A stretch of 34,353 nucleotides of DNA from Candidatus Zipacnadia bacterium (GCA_029820995.1 JALGUG010000020.1:1-34353), one strand, 5' to 3'; positions 1 through 9,565 are shown, counted from the first letter of the stretch. Translations and numbers: made by a program. The notes: a model not told the origin generated them from the sequence alone.

Positions 1-138
1 GACCTGGTCGAGCGCGCACAGATGCCGGACGAGGTCGTGTCGCGCTGGGCCGAGAGCGAGCGCACCTCACAGGCGCAGGCCTATGGCGAGCTCAAGGCGA
101 CGCTGCTGCGCTCGTTGCTCCAGGTCCGCCTGACGTAG
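1..138 (+). CDS. C-terminal end of an unidentified protein (partial)
   Basis: An open frame runs from base 1 to the TAG at 136-138 and encodes the last 45 residues of a protein. The peptide is rich in Glu, Arg, Gln and Leu (for example RWAESERTSQ) and looks alpha-helical, with no transmembrane segment. I recognise no family. The start lies outside the window. A GC-rich hairpin follows 15 bases after the stop. Codon composition matches the neighbouring genes, so I take it as a real gene end, though the fragment is too short to assign a function. Confidence 0.5.
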   Translation, partial: DLVERAQMPDEVVSRWAESERTSQAQAYGELKATLLRSLLQVRLT

Positions 139-609
139 GCAGTAGCCCGGCGCTGCCCGCCCGGGCAGGGCGCGGCAGAACTCAAGCCAGTCATCCGACG
201 CTCCAAAAGCCGAACGATCACCGCAGACTGTGAGCCTTCGGAGGAGGCGCTCAAACGTCTCCTCCCGCTTTGTTCCAGCCGCACCTGCGCGGGGGGCCGA
301 TCAATGATCACCTGCCGACTTCCCTGCGGGACCCAGGGCCTCAGTTCCACGTCATCCCGTTCAAGCACAGCAACATAGCCTCAGCCCGCGTAGGCCGGGA
401 GACCTCCCCGCCGGGCGAAGAACTTCAGAGCGGCCGTCCGTTCGCTCGAACTAGCATTTGCCCCACGAAAAGGACACAAATCATCATCCCCCGGTTCGAC
501 GGACGCTGCGATTGTGGCATAAGCTCGCGCGTAGAGACAAGCTCCCGGCGTTCAGGAAGATTCTGAAGGAATTTGCCGCGAGGGGGTAGAACTGAGCTCA
601 GGATTAGGC
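139..609. other. Non-coding stretch
   Basis: Between the first partial gene and the leader of the first barrel gene I see no convincing protein gene. The open frames here have shadow-like composition, no ribosome-binding site and no family motif. I found no tRNA cloverleaf and no recognisable RNase P, SRP or tmRNA core. Apart from the hairpin at 153-168 I see nothing assignable. Confidence 0.5.
153..168 (+). terminator. GC-rich hairpin after the first partial gene
   Basis: CTGCCC (153-158) pairs with GGGCAG (163-168) around a GCCC loop, starting 15 bases after the stop codon at 138. No T-run follows, so it may help termination without being a classical intrinsic terminator. Confidence 0.3.
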
Positions 610-615
610 TATAAT
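610..615 (+). promoter_or_regulatory. Possible -10 box for the first barrel gene
   Basis: A perfect TATAAT lies at 610-615. The -35 region 17 bases upstream (TAGAAC, 587-592) is poor and there is no extended -10 TG, so the call rests on the -10 alone. It would give a leader of about 235 nt before the ATG at 853. Confidence 0.35.
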
Positions 616-852
616 GTCGCACGTCGTGTTGACCGGACTCCCGCCGTGGGAGGGAGGATCTGGAGCACGGTGCTAGTTTGCTCGCCGGGCAAAACATTCG
701 CTCTTGCCTGGACAAAGGGAGGTGACCGCACACTAGTTGCCAGTCGAAATGGGTTAGTGATCCCACTATTGCGCGTACCAGTGCCATGCGCCACGGTAAG
801 CCGGACCCGGGGAGGGACGGTTTGCCTGGACTCTCAGTAACGGAGGGTTACC
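616..852 (+). promoter_or_regulatory. Structured 5' leader of the first barrel gene
   Basis: Several hairpins can be drawn by eye. CTCCC (638-642) pairs with GGGAG (648-652). CCGGGCAA (685-692) pairs with TTGCCTGG (704-711), eight pairs with one G-U. TAGTG (755-759) pairs with CACTA (764-768). Just before the start, GTAAC (837-841) pairs with GTTAC (847-851) and holds the Shine-Dalgarno GGAGG (842-846) in its loop. The leader may therefore carry translational or transcriptional control. I cannot match it to a known riboswitch class. Confidence 0.4.
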
Positions 853-1650
853 ATGAGAACAACCATAGTTGTTGCGTGCATCGCCTTGCTGGCCGTCGCA
901 GTCTCGGCCGGTCCGGTCGTCCAGACGCAGGGCCCGATTCGAGGGTACGAGCGTCCGGTCGCGCCATCGCTTCTGGGGCCTACGGGCGCAATCGTGACCC
1001 CGACGATGGACACCGTCGGTGACGAGAAGTGGCAGGTCGGCTTCCATTACTGGCAGCCTGATGACGAATACTGGCTTGATAGCGACTACGAGGAGATGGA
1101 TGCCGACGTGTGGGCGCCCAAGGTCAACTTCGGTCTGGGACCATACGTCGAAGTTGGAGTCGCGTACTTCAATGTCAGTGACGACGGCCTGACGTGGCCC
1201 GGCGGCGAGGGCCCTCCGGTCCCGTTCAATGTCGACATGGACGAGACGATCGTTAACCTCAAGATCAAGCTGGCGGAAGAGGGGCCGACCAACCCCGGTT
1301 TCGCCGTCGGCCTGATCGACCTCGGGGATCAGATCGACTTCAAAGCCTACGCCGTCTTGGGCAAGACCTTCTTCCGCAACTCCAGCGTGCCGATCACGCT
1401 TAACATAGGCGCCGGCAGCGGCGACGACCAGAAGTGGTCCGAAGACGCCCTCGTCGCGCTCAAGTCACTCGACGGCTTCTTCGGCTCACTGACTATCCAT
1501 ATCACGCCGAACCTGCAGGTGATGGCCGAGTACGACAGCGAGGAAGACAACTACGCCGTGCGTTGGTGGCCGTGGAATGGCTTGAGCATTGAGGGCGGCA
1601 TCATTGATGACGACTTCTTTGCCGGCCTCGCCTATCGCGGCAGCTTCTAA
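853..1650 (+). CDS. Putative outer-membrane beta-barrel protein, copy 1
   Basis: This 265-residue protein starts with a clear Sec signal peptide (MRTTIVVACIALLAVAVSAG, probable cleavage near residue 19). The mature part alternates hydrophobic and polar residues as in beta strands, contains GPTGAIVTPTM near residue 43, has acidic loops, and ends in GSF. A C-terminal Phe is typical of barrels inserted by the BAM machinery, so a diderm envelope location is likely. The GPTG..TPT motif weakly recalls the start of YjbH-like exopolysaccharide-export barrels, but I would not assign that family. The ATG at 853 is preceded by GGAGG at a good distance, inside a hairpin loop. It is a paralogue of the next gene: both share GPTGA, the KWQVGFHY/RWQVGYHY block and a late RWWPW motif. 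Its ligand or role is unknown. Confidence 0.8.
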   Translation: MRTTIVVACIALLAVAVSAGPVVQTQGPIRGYERPVAPSLLGPTGAIVTPTMDTVGDEKWQVGFHYWQPDDEYWLDSDYEEMDADVWAPKVNFGLGPYVEVGVAYFNVSDDGLTWPGGEGPPVPFNVDMDETIVNLKIKLAEEGPTNPGFAVGLIDLGDQIDFKAYAVLGKTFFRNSSVPITLNIGAGSGDDQKWSEDALVALKSLDGFFGSLTIHITPNLQVMAEYDSEEDNYAVRWWPWNGLSIEGGIIDDDFFAGLAYRGSF

Positions 1651-1685
1651 CCCGCCAGCGCAAGCCTCGGGATAGCGAGGAGGGG

Positions 1686-1715
1686 TTGACGTCCAACTAG
1701 AATAGCAGCGACAAT
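1686..1715 (+). promoter_or_regulatory. Candidate promoter for the second barrel gene
   Basis: TTGACG (1686-1691) is followed after 18 bases by GACAAT (1710-1715), a reasonable sigma-70-like pair 20 bases before the ATG at 1735. A small hairpin, CCTCG/CGAGG, lies just upstream (about 1666-1681) and could act as an attenuator between the two barrel genes. Confidence 0.4.
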
Positions 1716-1734
1716 CACAGGGAGGGAACGCAGC

Positions 1735-2487
1735 ATGCGATCTGCCTCGGCAGTCGTAATCGCAGCAACGATCGTAGTACTGACTACAGCGGTCTGGGCT
1801 CAAGCTCCGGTTCAGCAGCAACAGGTCTGGGTCGGCCGCGGTGAAGCACTGCGTCCGGCCCAGACTTTTTTCGGGCCGACCGGCGCGCTCCAGACACCCA
1901 CCGCCCAGGTGGTGGGCGACAAGCGCTGGCAAGTCGGCTACCACTACTTGCAGCAGGAACGAGGCAGCACAAATTTCCACGTGCCCAAGGTGACGGTCGG
2001 CGTCGGCAGTCATATGGAGGTCAGCGTGGCCTACGCGCACGCCGACGGCTATGATGACCTCTGTCCGCTTGCCCTGCGGGAGCCCTTCGACGTCGAGGAT
2101 GGCGGGCACGTCGTGGCCAGTGCGAAGATCGTGCTCCAGCAAGAGCGTGGCAGCGGCCCTGGGGTGGCTGTGGGCTGCCTTGACATTGCCAACGAGATCG
2201 GCCTCACTGCCTATGCCGTGGCCTCGAAGACCCTGTTCGAGAATAGCCTGTTGCCCGTCACGTTCAGCGGAGGTGTGGCCAGCAGCAACCGGATCCTTGA
2301 CGACGCTTTTTGGTCCGTCGGCTTCCATCCCATGCGGCGCTTTGACCTCCTCGTCGAGCATACCGGGTATTGCTACAATCTCGGTGCACGGTGGTGGCCC
2401 TGGCGCAGCGTGCTCATTGACGCCGGCTGGCAGCACTTGATGGACTCGCAGTACTATGCGGGCGTCTCATACCTCGGACGCTTCTAA
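1735..2487 (+). CDS. Putative outer-membrane beta-barrel protein, copy 2
   Basis: This 250-residue paralogue of the preceding gene has a signal peptide (MRSASAVVIAATIVVLTTAV, probable cleavage after VWA) and then a Gln-rich segment. Conserved blocks shared with copy 1 are GPTGALQTPTA, RWQVGYHYLQ, KVTVGVGSHMEVSVAY, ARWWPW and a C-terminal YAGVSYLGRF ending in Phe. The ATG is preceded by AGGGAGG at about ten bases. It lacks the acidic segment (DDEYWLDSDYEEMD) that copy 1 carries after its first strands. An outer-membrane or cell-surface location is inferred from the signal peptide and the terminal aromatic residue; the function is unknown. The pair probably arose by tandem duplication followed by marked divergence. 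Confidence 0.8.
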   Translation: MRSASAVVIAATIVVLTTAVWAQAPVQQQQVWVGRGEALRPAQTFFGPTGALQTPTAQVVGDKRWQVGYHYLQQERGSTNFHVPKVTVGVGSHMEVSVAYAHADGYDDLCPLALREPFDVEDGGHVVASAKIVLQQERGSGPGVAVGCLDIANEIGLTAYAVASKTLFENSLLPVTFSGGVASSNRILDDAFWSVGFHPMRRFDLLVEHTGYCYNLGARWWPWRSVLIDAGWQHLMDSQYYAGVSYLGRF

Positions 2488-2506
2488 CACGCACGGACCC
2501 CACGCA

Positions 2507-2540
2507 AAGGAGGCCGCCTCCGCCGGGGGGCGGCCTTCTT
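2507..2540 (+). terminator. Intrinsic terminator after the barrel genes
   Basis: AAGGAGGCCGCC (2507-2518) pairs with GGCGGCCTTCTT (2529-2540), 12 base pairs including one G-U, 19 bases after the stop codon at 2487. The T-rich tail (TTCTT) is short. The next gene starts at 2573, so this hairpin separates the barrel pair from the SAM hydrolase gene. Confidence 0.6.
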
Positions 2541-2572
2541 GCTGGGTCACTGACGCGCAGGGGGAACGCCAG

Positions 2573-3376
2573 GTGACTTGCACCCCGTCTCCGCCAATCA
2601 TCACCCTCTTGACCGACTTCGGCACGCAGGACGCTTACGTGGGCGCCCTAAAGGGAGCTTTGCTCACCCACTGTCCCCACGCACTCTTGGTGGATCTCTC
2701 CCACGACATCCCGCCACAGGACGTCGCGGCCGCCGCCTTTGTCTTGTGGAGCGGCTCTCGCTGGTTTCCCCCGGGCACCTTTCACCTGCCGGTCGTGGAC
2801 CCCGGCGTAGGCACCGCACGGCGAATTCTCGTCGCTACGCTCGACGGTCACCACTTCATCGCCCCGGACAACGGGCTGCTCACCTGGGTACTGCGAGGCG
2901 CCCATGATCGCAGCACGTACGCCCTGCGCTGCACACCCAATCAGCTCGCCGCTTCCAGTGACACCTTCCAGGCTCGAGACCTCATGGCCGCGGCTCTGGC
3001 CCGGTGGGCCCGAGGCATCCCACCGCCCACCGCCCCTCTCAGCGAACCGCCTGTGGAGCTGCAGCTCGCGCAAGCCGAACGCTGCGGTGAGGTCCTGGCA
3101 GGAACAGTGATTCATCTTGACCGGTTCGGGAACTGCATAACCAACATCACACGAGCAGCGTGCGAGCGGCTTGCCGCCGGCGGCCCGCTCAAGGTCATCA
3201 TCGGCTCCAAAGAGATCAGGGGATTGCGTCGCGCGTACGGCGAGGCTGCTCCCGGGGAACTGCTGGCGCTGATCAACAGCGTTGATCTACTGGAAATCGC
3301 GGTTGCTGAAGACAGCGCGGCAATCAAGTTAGGCTTGACGCCGGGCACACCCGTTCAGGTTCGATCACTGAAATGA
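2573..3376 (+). CDS. S-adenosylmethionine hydrolase (DUF62 family)
   Basis: The protein belongs to the DUF62 / SAM hydroxide adenosyltransferase family, which hydrolyses S-adenosylmethionine to adenosine and methionine and is related to fluorinase and chlorinase. Visible signatures are ITLLTDFGTQDAYVG at residues 10-24 with the catalytic-region Asp15, the HDIPPQD segment, DPGVGTARR, PDNGLLTWV, and in the C-terminal domain DRFGNCITNI followed by ALINSVDLLEIAV. The open frame extends upstream into the previous gene and across the terminator, so I prefer the GTG at 2573, which has AGGGGG about eight bases upstream and gives 267 residues, the usual length. No signal peptide is seen, so it should act in the cytoplasm. 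The neighbours give no pathway clue. It ends just before a hairpin shared with the convergent H1-like gene. Confidence 0.88.
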   Translation: MTCTPSPPIITLLTDFGTQDAYVGALKGALLTHCPHALLVDLSHDIPPQDVAAAAFVLWSGSRWFPPGTFHLPVVDPGVGTARRILVATLDGHHFIAPDNGLLTWVLRGAHDRSTYALRCTPNQLAASSDTFQARDLMAAALARWARGIPPPTAPLSEPPVELQLAQAERCGEVLAGTVIHLDRFGNCITNITRAACERLAAGGPLKVIIGSKEIRGLRRAYGEAAPGELLALINSVDLLEIAVAEDSAAIKLGLTPGTPVQVRSLK

Positions 3377-3378
3377 CG

Positions 3379-3404
3379 GAGCGCTGGGAACATCCCCAAC
3401 GCTC
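3379..3404. terminator. Hairpin between convergent genes
   Basis: GAGCG-C-TGGG (3379-3388) pairs with CCCA-A-CGCTC (3395-3404), one internal mismatch, directly after the SAM hydrolase stop and about 50 bases beyond the end of the convergent H1-like gene. It could terminate both. The T-run is weak on either strand. Confidence 0.4.
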
Positions 3405-3453
3405 TCGCCAAAGCTCGGCTGATTGTCGCGCACCGAATACCGGGGGGTCGCCC

Positions 3454-3603
3454 CTACTTCTTCTTGGTTGTCTTCTTTTTCGCCGTCTTCTTCTTGGCCG
3501 TCTTTTTCGCTGTCTTCTTCTTAGCCGTCTTCTTCGCTGTCTTCTTCTTAGCCGTCTTCTTCGCTGTCTTCTTCTTGGCCGTCTTCTTCTTGGCTGCCGG
3601 CAT
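3454..3603 (-). CDS. Histone-H1-like Lys/Ala/Thr repeat protein, 49 aa
   Basis: On the minus strand, ATG (3603-3601) to TAG (3456-3454) encodes 49 residues: MPAA followed by alternating KKKTA and KKTA units and a KKKTTKKK end. About 55 percent of residues are Lys and there are no acidic residues. This is the composition of the C-terminal tail of eukaryotic histone H1 and of bacterial H1-like DNA-binding proteins (Hc1, AlgP and similar), so a nucleoid- or nucleic-acid-binding role is likely. A strong Shine-Dalgarno, GGAGGTGA (3617-3610), stands six bases before the ATG and argues strongly that the gene is real. It has its own promoter and a palindromic operator-like site upstream. The repeat units differ in codon choice at several places (GCG/GCC/GCT, AAA/AAG), so they are not a recent exact expansion. 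Long hydrophobic frames read on the opposite strand are artefacts of the repeat. Confidence 0.85.
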   Translation of the reverse strand: MPAAKKKTAKKKTAKKTAKKKTAKKTAKKKTAKKTAKKKTAKKKTTKKK

Positions 3604-3740
3604 TGTGTGTCACCTCCCTCGCCTGATCGTTTCGCAATGCAAACGACGCTGCCACCCACGGCTCGCCGTACTCAATCATCAAATGCAAGCACGCGGCTGA
3701 CGCCTAGGCACCCTCATTCGCGACCACACGCAAGTGACAC

Positions 3741-3755
3741 ATCAACTGAGTTGAT
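3741..3755. promoter_or_regulatory. Perfect palindrome, probable operator
   Basis: ATCAACT-G-AGTTGAT is a perfect 15-nt inverted repeat with one central base. It overlaps the last two bases of the predicted -10 box of the H1-like gene promoter (minus strand) and covers its expected transcription start. This is the usual position for a repressor site. Confidence 0.5.
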
Positions 3756-3781
3756 TCTGTGGATTTCGACAGATTTGTCAA
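3754..3781 (-). promoter_or_regulatory. Promoter of the H1-like gene
   Basis: On the minus strand a consensus TTGACA (3781-3776) is followed after 16 bases by CAGAAT (3759-3754). The surroundings are locally AT-rich in an otherwise GC-rich window. The transcript would carry a leader of about 145 nt before the ATG at 3603. In the rest of 3604-3899 I see no gene. Confidence 0.5.
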
Positions 3782-3899
3782 GAGTTTAGCCAAAAAAGCG
3801 GCACAAACTTATCACGAGAGACGAACGTCGAGGCGACCGCACCGATTGGCGCACTGTCGGAACCGTGACATCAAAGCGAAGCATTCCCCTTCAGCACCC

Positions 3900-4889
3900 T
3901 CACTCTGACCGCGGCCCAACATAGCAGTGCACATCCAGCCACTGCCCATCGTGCTTGAGTTGGCCGCCGAGCGTGGCCTCACGGGAGAACCCGACCCCCT
4001 CCAGGAGCTCCATCTTCTCCGTCGCCGCGCTATCCGCGTAGCACTGCACTTTGCGCGTGCGGGGCAGTTCCATGGCGTCGAGCAGTTCGCCGGCTTGTTG
4101 ATAGAAGTTGGGATGCACGAAGAAGTCGAGCAACAGCGGATCCCCGTGCCATTGCGGTTGCTCGGCGAGGGTCGCGTGGCCCACGACTGCGCCGCCGTCC
4201 GCTTGCAACACGCGCACCGTCTTCATGGCGCCCTTCTCCATCCTCCGCCGCAGTTCCAGGTACGGCCCTTCGTACCCGGCGATGATGTACTGCGACATTG
4301 CCACGCTGCGCAGGAACCAGCCCTCGGTCACGCGATACAGCGCCTCCAGCAGAGGCCAGTCGCCCCAGTTGGTCTCCCGAACGCTCACTGACGCCGGAGC
4401 AAAGAACCTGTCCTCGAAGTCCTCCTCCACGAACCACCGCATGGCGCCGGTGTTCATGATGCTGCGGAAGCCGAAGGAATGATAGATCCAATAGGCGGGG
4501 CTTTCGTATCCGGTTCCCAGGTGGAGCGCCCGGCCGCCACGGGCCTTGAAGTCCTCGGTACACACCTCCATCAGCACGCGGCACACGCCCTGCCGCCGCC
4601 ACTCGGGCGCAGTGAACACATGCCCCAGGATCCCGACAGGCTGCGGCAAGGCTTCGATCAACATGATATTGCCGATGATCTCGCCGTCAACCCGACCCAG
4701 GTAGAACCGCATCTGAAGCGGCGACAACCCGCGCTCGAGTCCCTCCTCCATCGAGGGAATCCACAAAGGCCCTTTGTGCTCTAAGAATCTGAGGATTGCC
4801 TGCTTGAGGTCCGGATGAGGTGCCTCGACCCGCACAACCTCCATCGTGCAACCGGACTTGAGGTGGCCGTCGAACAACTTCGTCAGCAT
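3900..4889 (-). CDS. Double GNAT-domain N-acetyltransferase
   Basis: The 329-residue protein shows the acetyl-CoA-binding pyrophosphate loop of GNAT enzymes at about residues 96-108 (PEWRRQGVCRVLM, the R/Q-x-x-G-x-G/A type), preceded by strand 4 (GILGHVFTAPEW) and followed by YESPAYWIYHSFGF, the usual region that contacts CoA. The second half (about 165-325) looks like a degenerate second GNAT fold: a beta segment TVRVLQADGGAVVGHATLAE and a late MELLEGVGFSREATL block, without a clear second P-loop. The substrate cannot be told from the sequence. The first ATG (4889) has only a distant purine run upstream. An alternative ATG at 4844 starts directly at the domain (MEVVRVEAP), so the first 15 residues are uncertain. 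It is divergent from the heparinase gene. Confidence 0.8.
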   Translation of the reverse strand: MLTKLFDGHLKSGCTMEVVRVEAPHPDLKQAILRFLEHKGPLWIPSMEEGLERGLSPLQMRFYLGRVDGEIIGNIMLIEALPQPVGILGHVFTAPEWRRQGVCRVLMEVCTEDFKARGGRALHLGTGYESPAYWIYHSFGFRSIMNTGAMRWFVEEDFEDRFFAPASVSVRETNWGDWPLLEALYRVTEGWFLRSVAMSQYIIAGYEGPYLELRRRMEKGAMKTVRVLQADGGAVVGHATLAEQPQWHGDPLLLDFFVHPNFYQQAGELLDAMELPRTRKVQCYADSAATEKMELLEGVGFSREATLGGQLKHDGQWLDVHCYVGPRSE

Positions 4890-5112
4890 CAGGCGCTCAA
4901 CGCCCTTTCGTCTGACAACTCAAGAGGCACCATGGTGTTTCAGCAAGAATAGACGTTGCTCCTTCTCGTCGCGCAAAATCCTTCGTCGGACGGTTTGCCT
5001 GCTCGCGCCGGGAAAGCTCTGCCTCCGCAAGAGGTCCGGCAGGTCCAACAGGGAGCCACGCTCAAAAGACAAGGACCACCCCACGAACATCGGCAGACGG
5101 AGGCAAGAGCAG

Positions 5113-7713
5113 ATGAGGCCTTGGGCACTTGTGGTGATGATGGCCGGCGTCGCCTGTGTCGGTGGCGCCCAGCTCCAGGAGTATGGTCCCTGGGAAGTTC
5201 GGCGCGCGCGGACCAGTGACTGCGACAAGGCGGGGCAGTACCCCGAATGGAAAGTCATGTTTAGCGGCGATGAACGGGCGCCCGACGTAGACATCACGGG
5301 GGACGATCAGGGCAAGTTCCGAGGCCACATTTTCATCGGACGACGAGTGAAGGTGCCGGCCGACCGCAAGCTGTTGGCGCTGCGTTTTGCGTATGCGACC
5401 CACTGCGACTTACCCGACCGCGGCGGATCCTGGGACGTCGTCGCGATGCCGGTCGCGAGTTGGGAGGCACTGGGCCGGAAGCCCAAAACGGAGGTCATCT
5501 TCGCCCGTGAGCGTGCGAAGTACCCGGTGCAGCTACGAGTCCACGGCCATATGACGGACCAGGACACACCGCAACCATGGGACGAGATGCAGTCGCGCGT
5601 CCTGGCACTGCAGCTCAGGAAGTTCCAGGGCCAGGAGATCGTCCTGGCCGCAGTATGGACCGGCTATCACACTACGACGGAATGGGGTAAGCTCAAGCAT
5701 CTTGAGGTGACAACCGTGGAGCCCCAGAAGGTCGAGATAGTACTGTTTCGGCGCCTGGACTTGGACCGGCCCGAGCTCGCCAGGCTAAAGGAACTCGTGG
5801 CCGCGGAGAACACCGAGGCCGCTAAGGCCGAGCTGCTGCGTGTGATGCGCGAGCGGACTGAGCCGGCCCTGCCCGGCGATCCGCGCCAGGTGGCCGACTA
5901 TCGAGCCTCGCCCAGGGCCCTCCGGGAGGCCGATGACGCCCTCCAGCACCGCATGATCGGCCAGCCGAGCTACGGCCCCCAGCAGTTAGGAAAGGACATA
6001 GACTGGCATGAGAACGTGACGCCGGACCCCGAATGGACCTGGCAGCTCAACCGCCACAGCGCGTGGCGGGCGCTGGCTCAGGCCTACCGCGCCACGAAGG
6101 ACGAGAAATACGCTCGCGAGTTCGTGGCCCAGCTCCTGGACTGGATCGAGGACAATCCCCCGGGGACGCCAGTCTCGTGGCGGACCCTGGAAGCCGGGAT
6201 CAGGGCCCAAGGCTGGATGTTCGTCTATGCCGCCTTCCTGGACTCGCCCAGCTTCACGCCCGAAGCGCACCTGGCGATGCTGAACTCCTTCGCCGATCAC
6301 GCGGAGTATCTTCTGCCCGAGCAACGCTTCCACAGCGGCAGCAACTGGGGCCTCACGGAGGCGCGAGGGCTGATGGCGATCGGCATGTACTTCCCGGAGT
6401 TCAAACAGGCGATGACCTGGCGGGAAACCGGCTGGTCGCGCATCGAGACCGAGGTCATGAAGCAGGTCTATCCTGACGGCGCGCAGGTGGAACTGAGCCC
6501 GAGCTACCATGGCGGCTGCATCGGCGGATTCTACGACGCCGCTAAGAAGGCCGAAGCGGCGGGCATCAAAGTGTCGCACGAGTACTGGCAGCGCGTGGAG
6601 AAGATGTACGAGTTCCTGATGTATCTGCGCAAGCCCGATGACACGCAACCGATGTGGGGCGACGCCTGGCCGGGGTCCACCTCGGGCGCGTTGCGCTCCG
6701 GGGCCCGGCGCTTCGGGCGCCCGGATTACCTGTGGGTGGCGACCGCCGGCAAACAGGGCACGCCGCCGCCCCATCTCTCCTACGCGTTCCCGTACGCCGG
6801 CTACCACGTGATGCGCAGCGACTGGCTCGACTCCGACGCCCGGTATTTGTGCCTCGATATCTGCCCCTACGGCGGCGGCCACAGCGACGCCGACTGTCTG
6901 AGCTTTATCATGTATGCCTATGGCAAGACGCTGATGCCGGACTCGGGAAGCTACCTCTACTACGGGCAGGGCGCACGCGAGGCCTGGAGCACGCGGGCAC
7001 ACAGCACGATCATGCTGGATGAGCAGAACCAGAACACCTCTCGGCCTACGGTGAATGCCTGGCACACGGACGAGCTATTCGACTTCGCCGACGGCACCCA
7101 TCACGGCTACAAAGGGGTCGCCCATCGCCGTCAGGTGATCTTTGTGCGGCCGGATTACTGGCTGGTGTTCGACACCGTGACCGGAGAGGGAGAGCACACC
7201 GTGGACCAGCTCTTCCACTTCCTGCCCAGCGAGTTGGCAACGGACGAGCCGGCGGGGAGGGTATGGACCAAGCTGCCGCAGGGGCCCAATGTGCTCTTGC
7301 AGGCGCTGGACCGCGACGGCTTGAAGCTGGAACCGTTCGACTGGTGGGTCTCTTGGCGCTACACCGAGAGGGAAGACGCGCCGGCGATCTCTTGGCGCTA
7401 CCAGGGCCCCCTGCCGCGCCGATTCGCAACGCTGCTCTACCCGTACCGCGGCGGCAAGACGCCGGCCGTGAAGGCGGAACTACTGGCGCTCGAGGGCGAG
7501 GCGGACTCTTTCTTGGCGAAAGTGAGCACGCCGGAGGGTACCGACTATGTCTTCGCGGCACCTGAGCCACGCAAGGTGGACGCGAAGACGGACGAAGTGC
7601 AGTTCGTAGGGCGCGCCGGCGTGCTGCGGCTCAATCGCAAGGGACAGGTGAGAGCCTGCGGCGTGACTGACGGTGAAGGCGTTTGGTGGCAGGGGCAGGT
7701 TGCCCGGCCCTAG
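5113..7713 (+). CDS. Secreted heparinase II/III-type polysaccharide lyase
   Basis: The protein of 866 residues starts with a signal peptide ([20 protein letters not shown]). A beta-rich N-terminal region of about 210 residues follows, then the alpha/alpha toroid of heparinase II/III and alginate-lyase families (about 230-530), then the C-terminal anti-parallel beta domain. Expected catalytic-type residues are visible: Asn411 in [12 protein letters not shown], Tyr465-His466 in SPSYHGG, His590 in YGGGHSDAD, and His630 in [10 protein letters not shown] (HNTI-like motif). Such enzymes cleave uronic-acid glycans by beta-elimination; the specific glycan is not predictable. The open frame extends upstream to 4846, but that part is basic and unrelated, and the ATG at 5113 has GGAGG at nine bases plus the signal peptide. 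Its TAG overlaps the stop of the convergent prepilin-like gene. Confidence 0.87.
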   Translation: MRPWALVVMMAGVACVGGAQLQEYGPWEVRRARTSDCDKAGQYPEWKVMFSGDERAPDVDITGDDQGKFRGHIFIGRRVKVPADRKLLALRFAYATHCDLPDRGGSWDVVAMPVASWEALGRKPKTEVIFARERAKYPVQLRVHGHMTDQDTPQPWDEMQSRVLALQLRKFQGQEIVLAAVWTGYHTTTEWGKLKHLEVTTVEPQKVEIVLFRRLDLDRPELARLKELVAAENTEAAKAELLRVMRERTEPALPGDPRQVADYRASPRALREADDALQHRMIGQPSYGPQQLGKDIDWHENVTPDPEWTWQLNRHSAWRALAQAYRATKDEKYAREFVAQLLDWIEDNPPGTPVSWRTLEAGIRAQGWMFVYAAFLDSPSFTPEAHLAMLNSFADHAEYLLPEQRFHSGSNWGLTEARGLMAIGMYFPEFKQAMTWRETGWSRIETEVMKQVYPDGAQVELSPSYHGGCIGGFYDAAKKAEAAGIKVSHEYWQRVEKMYEFLMYLRKPDDTQPMWGDAWPGSTSGALRSGARRFGRPDYLWVATAGKQGTPPPHLSYAFPYAGYHVMRSDWLDSDARYLCLDICPYGGGHSDADCLSFIMYAYGKTLMPDSGSYLYYGQGAREAWSTRAHSTIMLDEQNQNTSRPTVNAWHTDELFDFADGTHHGYKGVAHRRQVIFVRPDYWLVFDTVTGEGEHTVDQLFHFLPSELATDEPAGRVWTKLPQGPNVLLQALDRDGLKLEPFDWWVSWRYTEREDAPAISWRYQGPLPRRFATLLYPYRGGKTPAVKAELLALEGEADSFLAKVSTPEGTDYVFAAPEPRKVDAKTDEVQFVGRAGVLRLNRKGQVRACGVTDGEGVWWQGQVARP

Positions 7714-8378
7714 TCCCGCTCCGCCGTATAGTACCCCGCCGTCCACTGATCGCGCCGGCCGAACTTCACATGACCATCGTAAAACAGGAAGTTCGCGCCC
7801 CCGTTGTGAACGGTGGCCGGCGCAAAGATCAGGGACTGGCTGGCCCAGTCCACGGGCGCCAGCCCGTTCCCGGGCCACCGGATGTAGCGAGGCCCCGGTC
7901 GGTTGCACAGGCCGTTGTCGAAGACGTTGATGCACTGTGACGGCTGCGCGATCTGGGTATCGCTGATCTCGTACAGCGTCATTCGATCGCCATTGAAGTA
8001 CCCCAGATTGCGGCCGTAGGAGAACAGCGCCACATCGCCGCCGTGACAGTAGAACAGACCCTCGATCATGCTCGGACAGGTCAGGATTTGCCAATTGCCG
8101 ATGTAAGGCTGAAGCAGGTGCGGCCACGAGTAGTAGATCATCTTCGAGACGTCACGGGGGTCCGGATACAGCATCGCCTGGCGGCAGGGCATGTACTTCT
8201 CGTCGAAGTCGCTCTTGTACATCGCGAAGGCGAGACCGATTTGCTTCAGGTTAGACTGGCAGGAGGCCTGGCGGGCCTTCTCGCGCGTGCGAGCGAACAC
8301 CGGGAAAAGGATGGCCGCCAGGATCGCGATGATCGCCACGACGACCAACAGCTCAATCAGCGTGAACCCGCGTCTCAC
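7710..8378 (-). CDS. DUF1559-like prepilin / type II pseudopilin protein
   Basis: The protein carries a type III (prepilin) signal: [21 protein letters not shown], with cleavage expected after the Gly and methylation of the following Phe, and Glu at mature position 5. After the helix comes [11 protein letters not shown], the NLKQIGLA segment and a globular domain ending in an [11 protein letters not shown] box, the H-X9-DG-type signature of these proteins. About 222 residues is a normal length. I choose the GTG at 8378, which has GGAGGG seven bases upstream; a longer frame reaches an ATG at 8417 but adds an unlikely N-terminus. The protein would be processed by a prepilin peptidase and assembled by, or anchored near, a type II/IV secretion-like system. 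Large numbers of such proteins are typical of Planctomycetota and Armatimonadota; the [14 protein letters not shown] form points to the latter. Confidence 0.88.
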   Translation of the reverse strand: MRRGFTLIELLVVVAIIAILAAILFPVFARTREKARQASCQSNLKQIGLAFAMYKSDFDEKYMPCRQAMLYPDPRDVSKMIYYSWPHLLQPYIGNWQILTCPSMIEGLFYCHGGDVALFSYGRNLGYFNGDRMTLYEISDTQIAQPSQCINVFDNGLCNRPGPRYIRWPGNGLAPVDWASQSLIFAPATVHNGGANFLFYDGHVKFGRRDQWTAGYYTAERD

Positions 8379-8494
8379 TGCACTTCCCTCCTTCACGGTA
8401 CGGGCGACGCCACGCATCGTGCAACCTCTCCACAGCTTGCTTCGACGAGGTAGGTGCTCTGACCTGCCTTGCGGAACAACTTGGTCACTCTGCC

Positions 8495-9520
<1,026 letters not shown>

Positions 9521-9565
9521 CTTCGCACTAACTGAGAGAAAGCAGTGTGTGAGAGGAGCTGCCGC

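Noticed and set aside
485-500. GGTTCGA as part of a tRNA T-arm
   Set aside because: No acceptor, D-arm or anticodon stem fits around it.
685-720. Resemblance of GGGCAAA...GGACAAAG to a c-di-GMP-I (GEMM) riboswitch
   Set aside because: The GGGCAA strand pairs with TTGCCT in a simple hairpin, and the second conserved arm and tetraloop receptor of GEMM are not visible.
3464-3700. Hydrophobic Phe/Val/Leu-repeat protein on the plus strand
   Set aside because: It is the antisense reading of the Lys-repeat gene, which has the proper Shine-Dalgarno and promoter on the minus strand.
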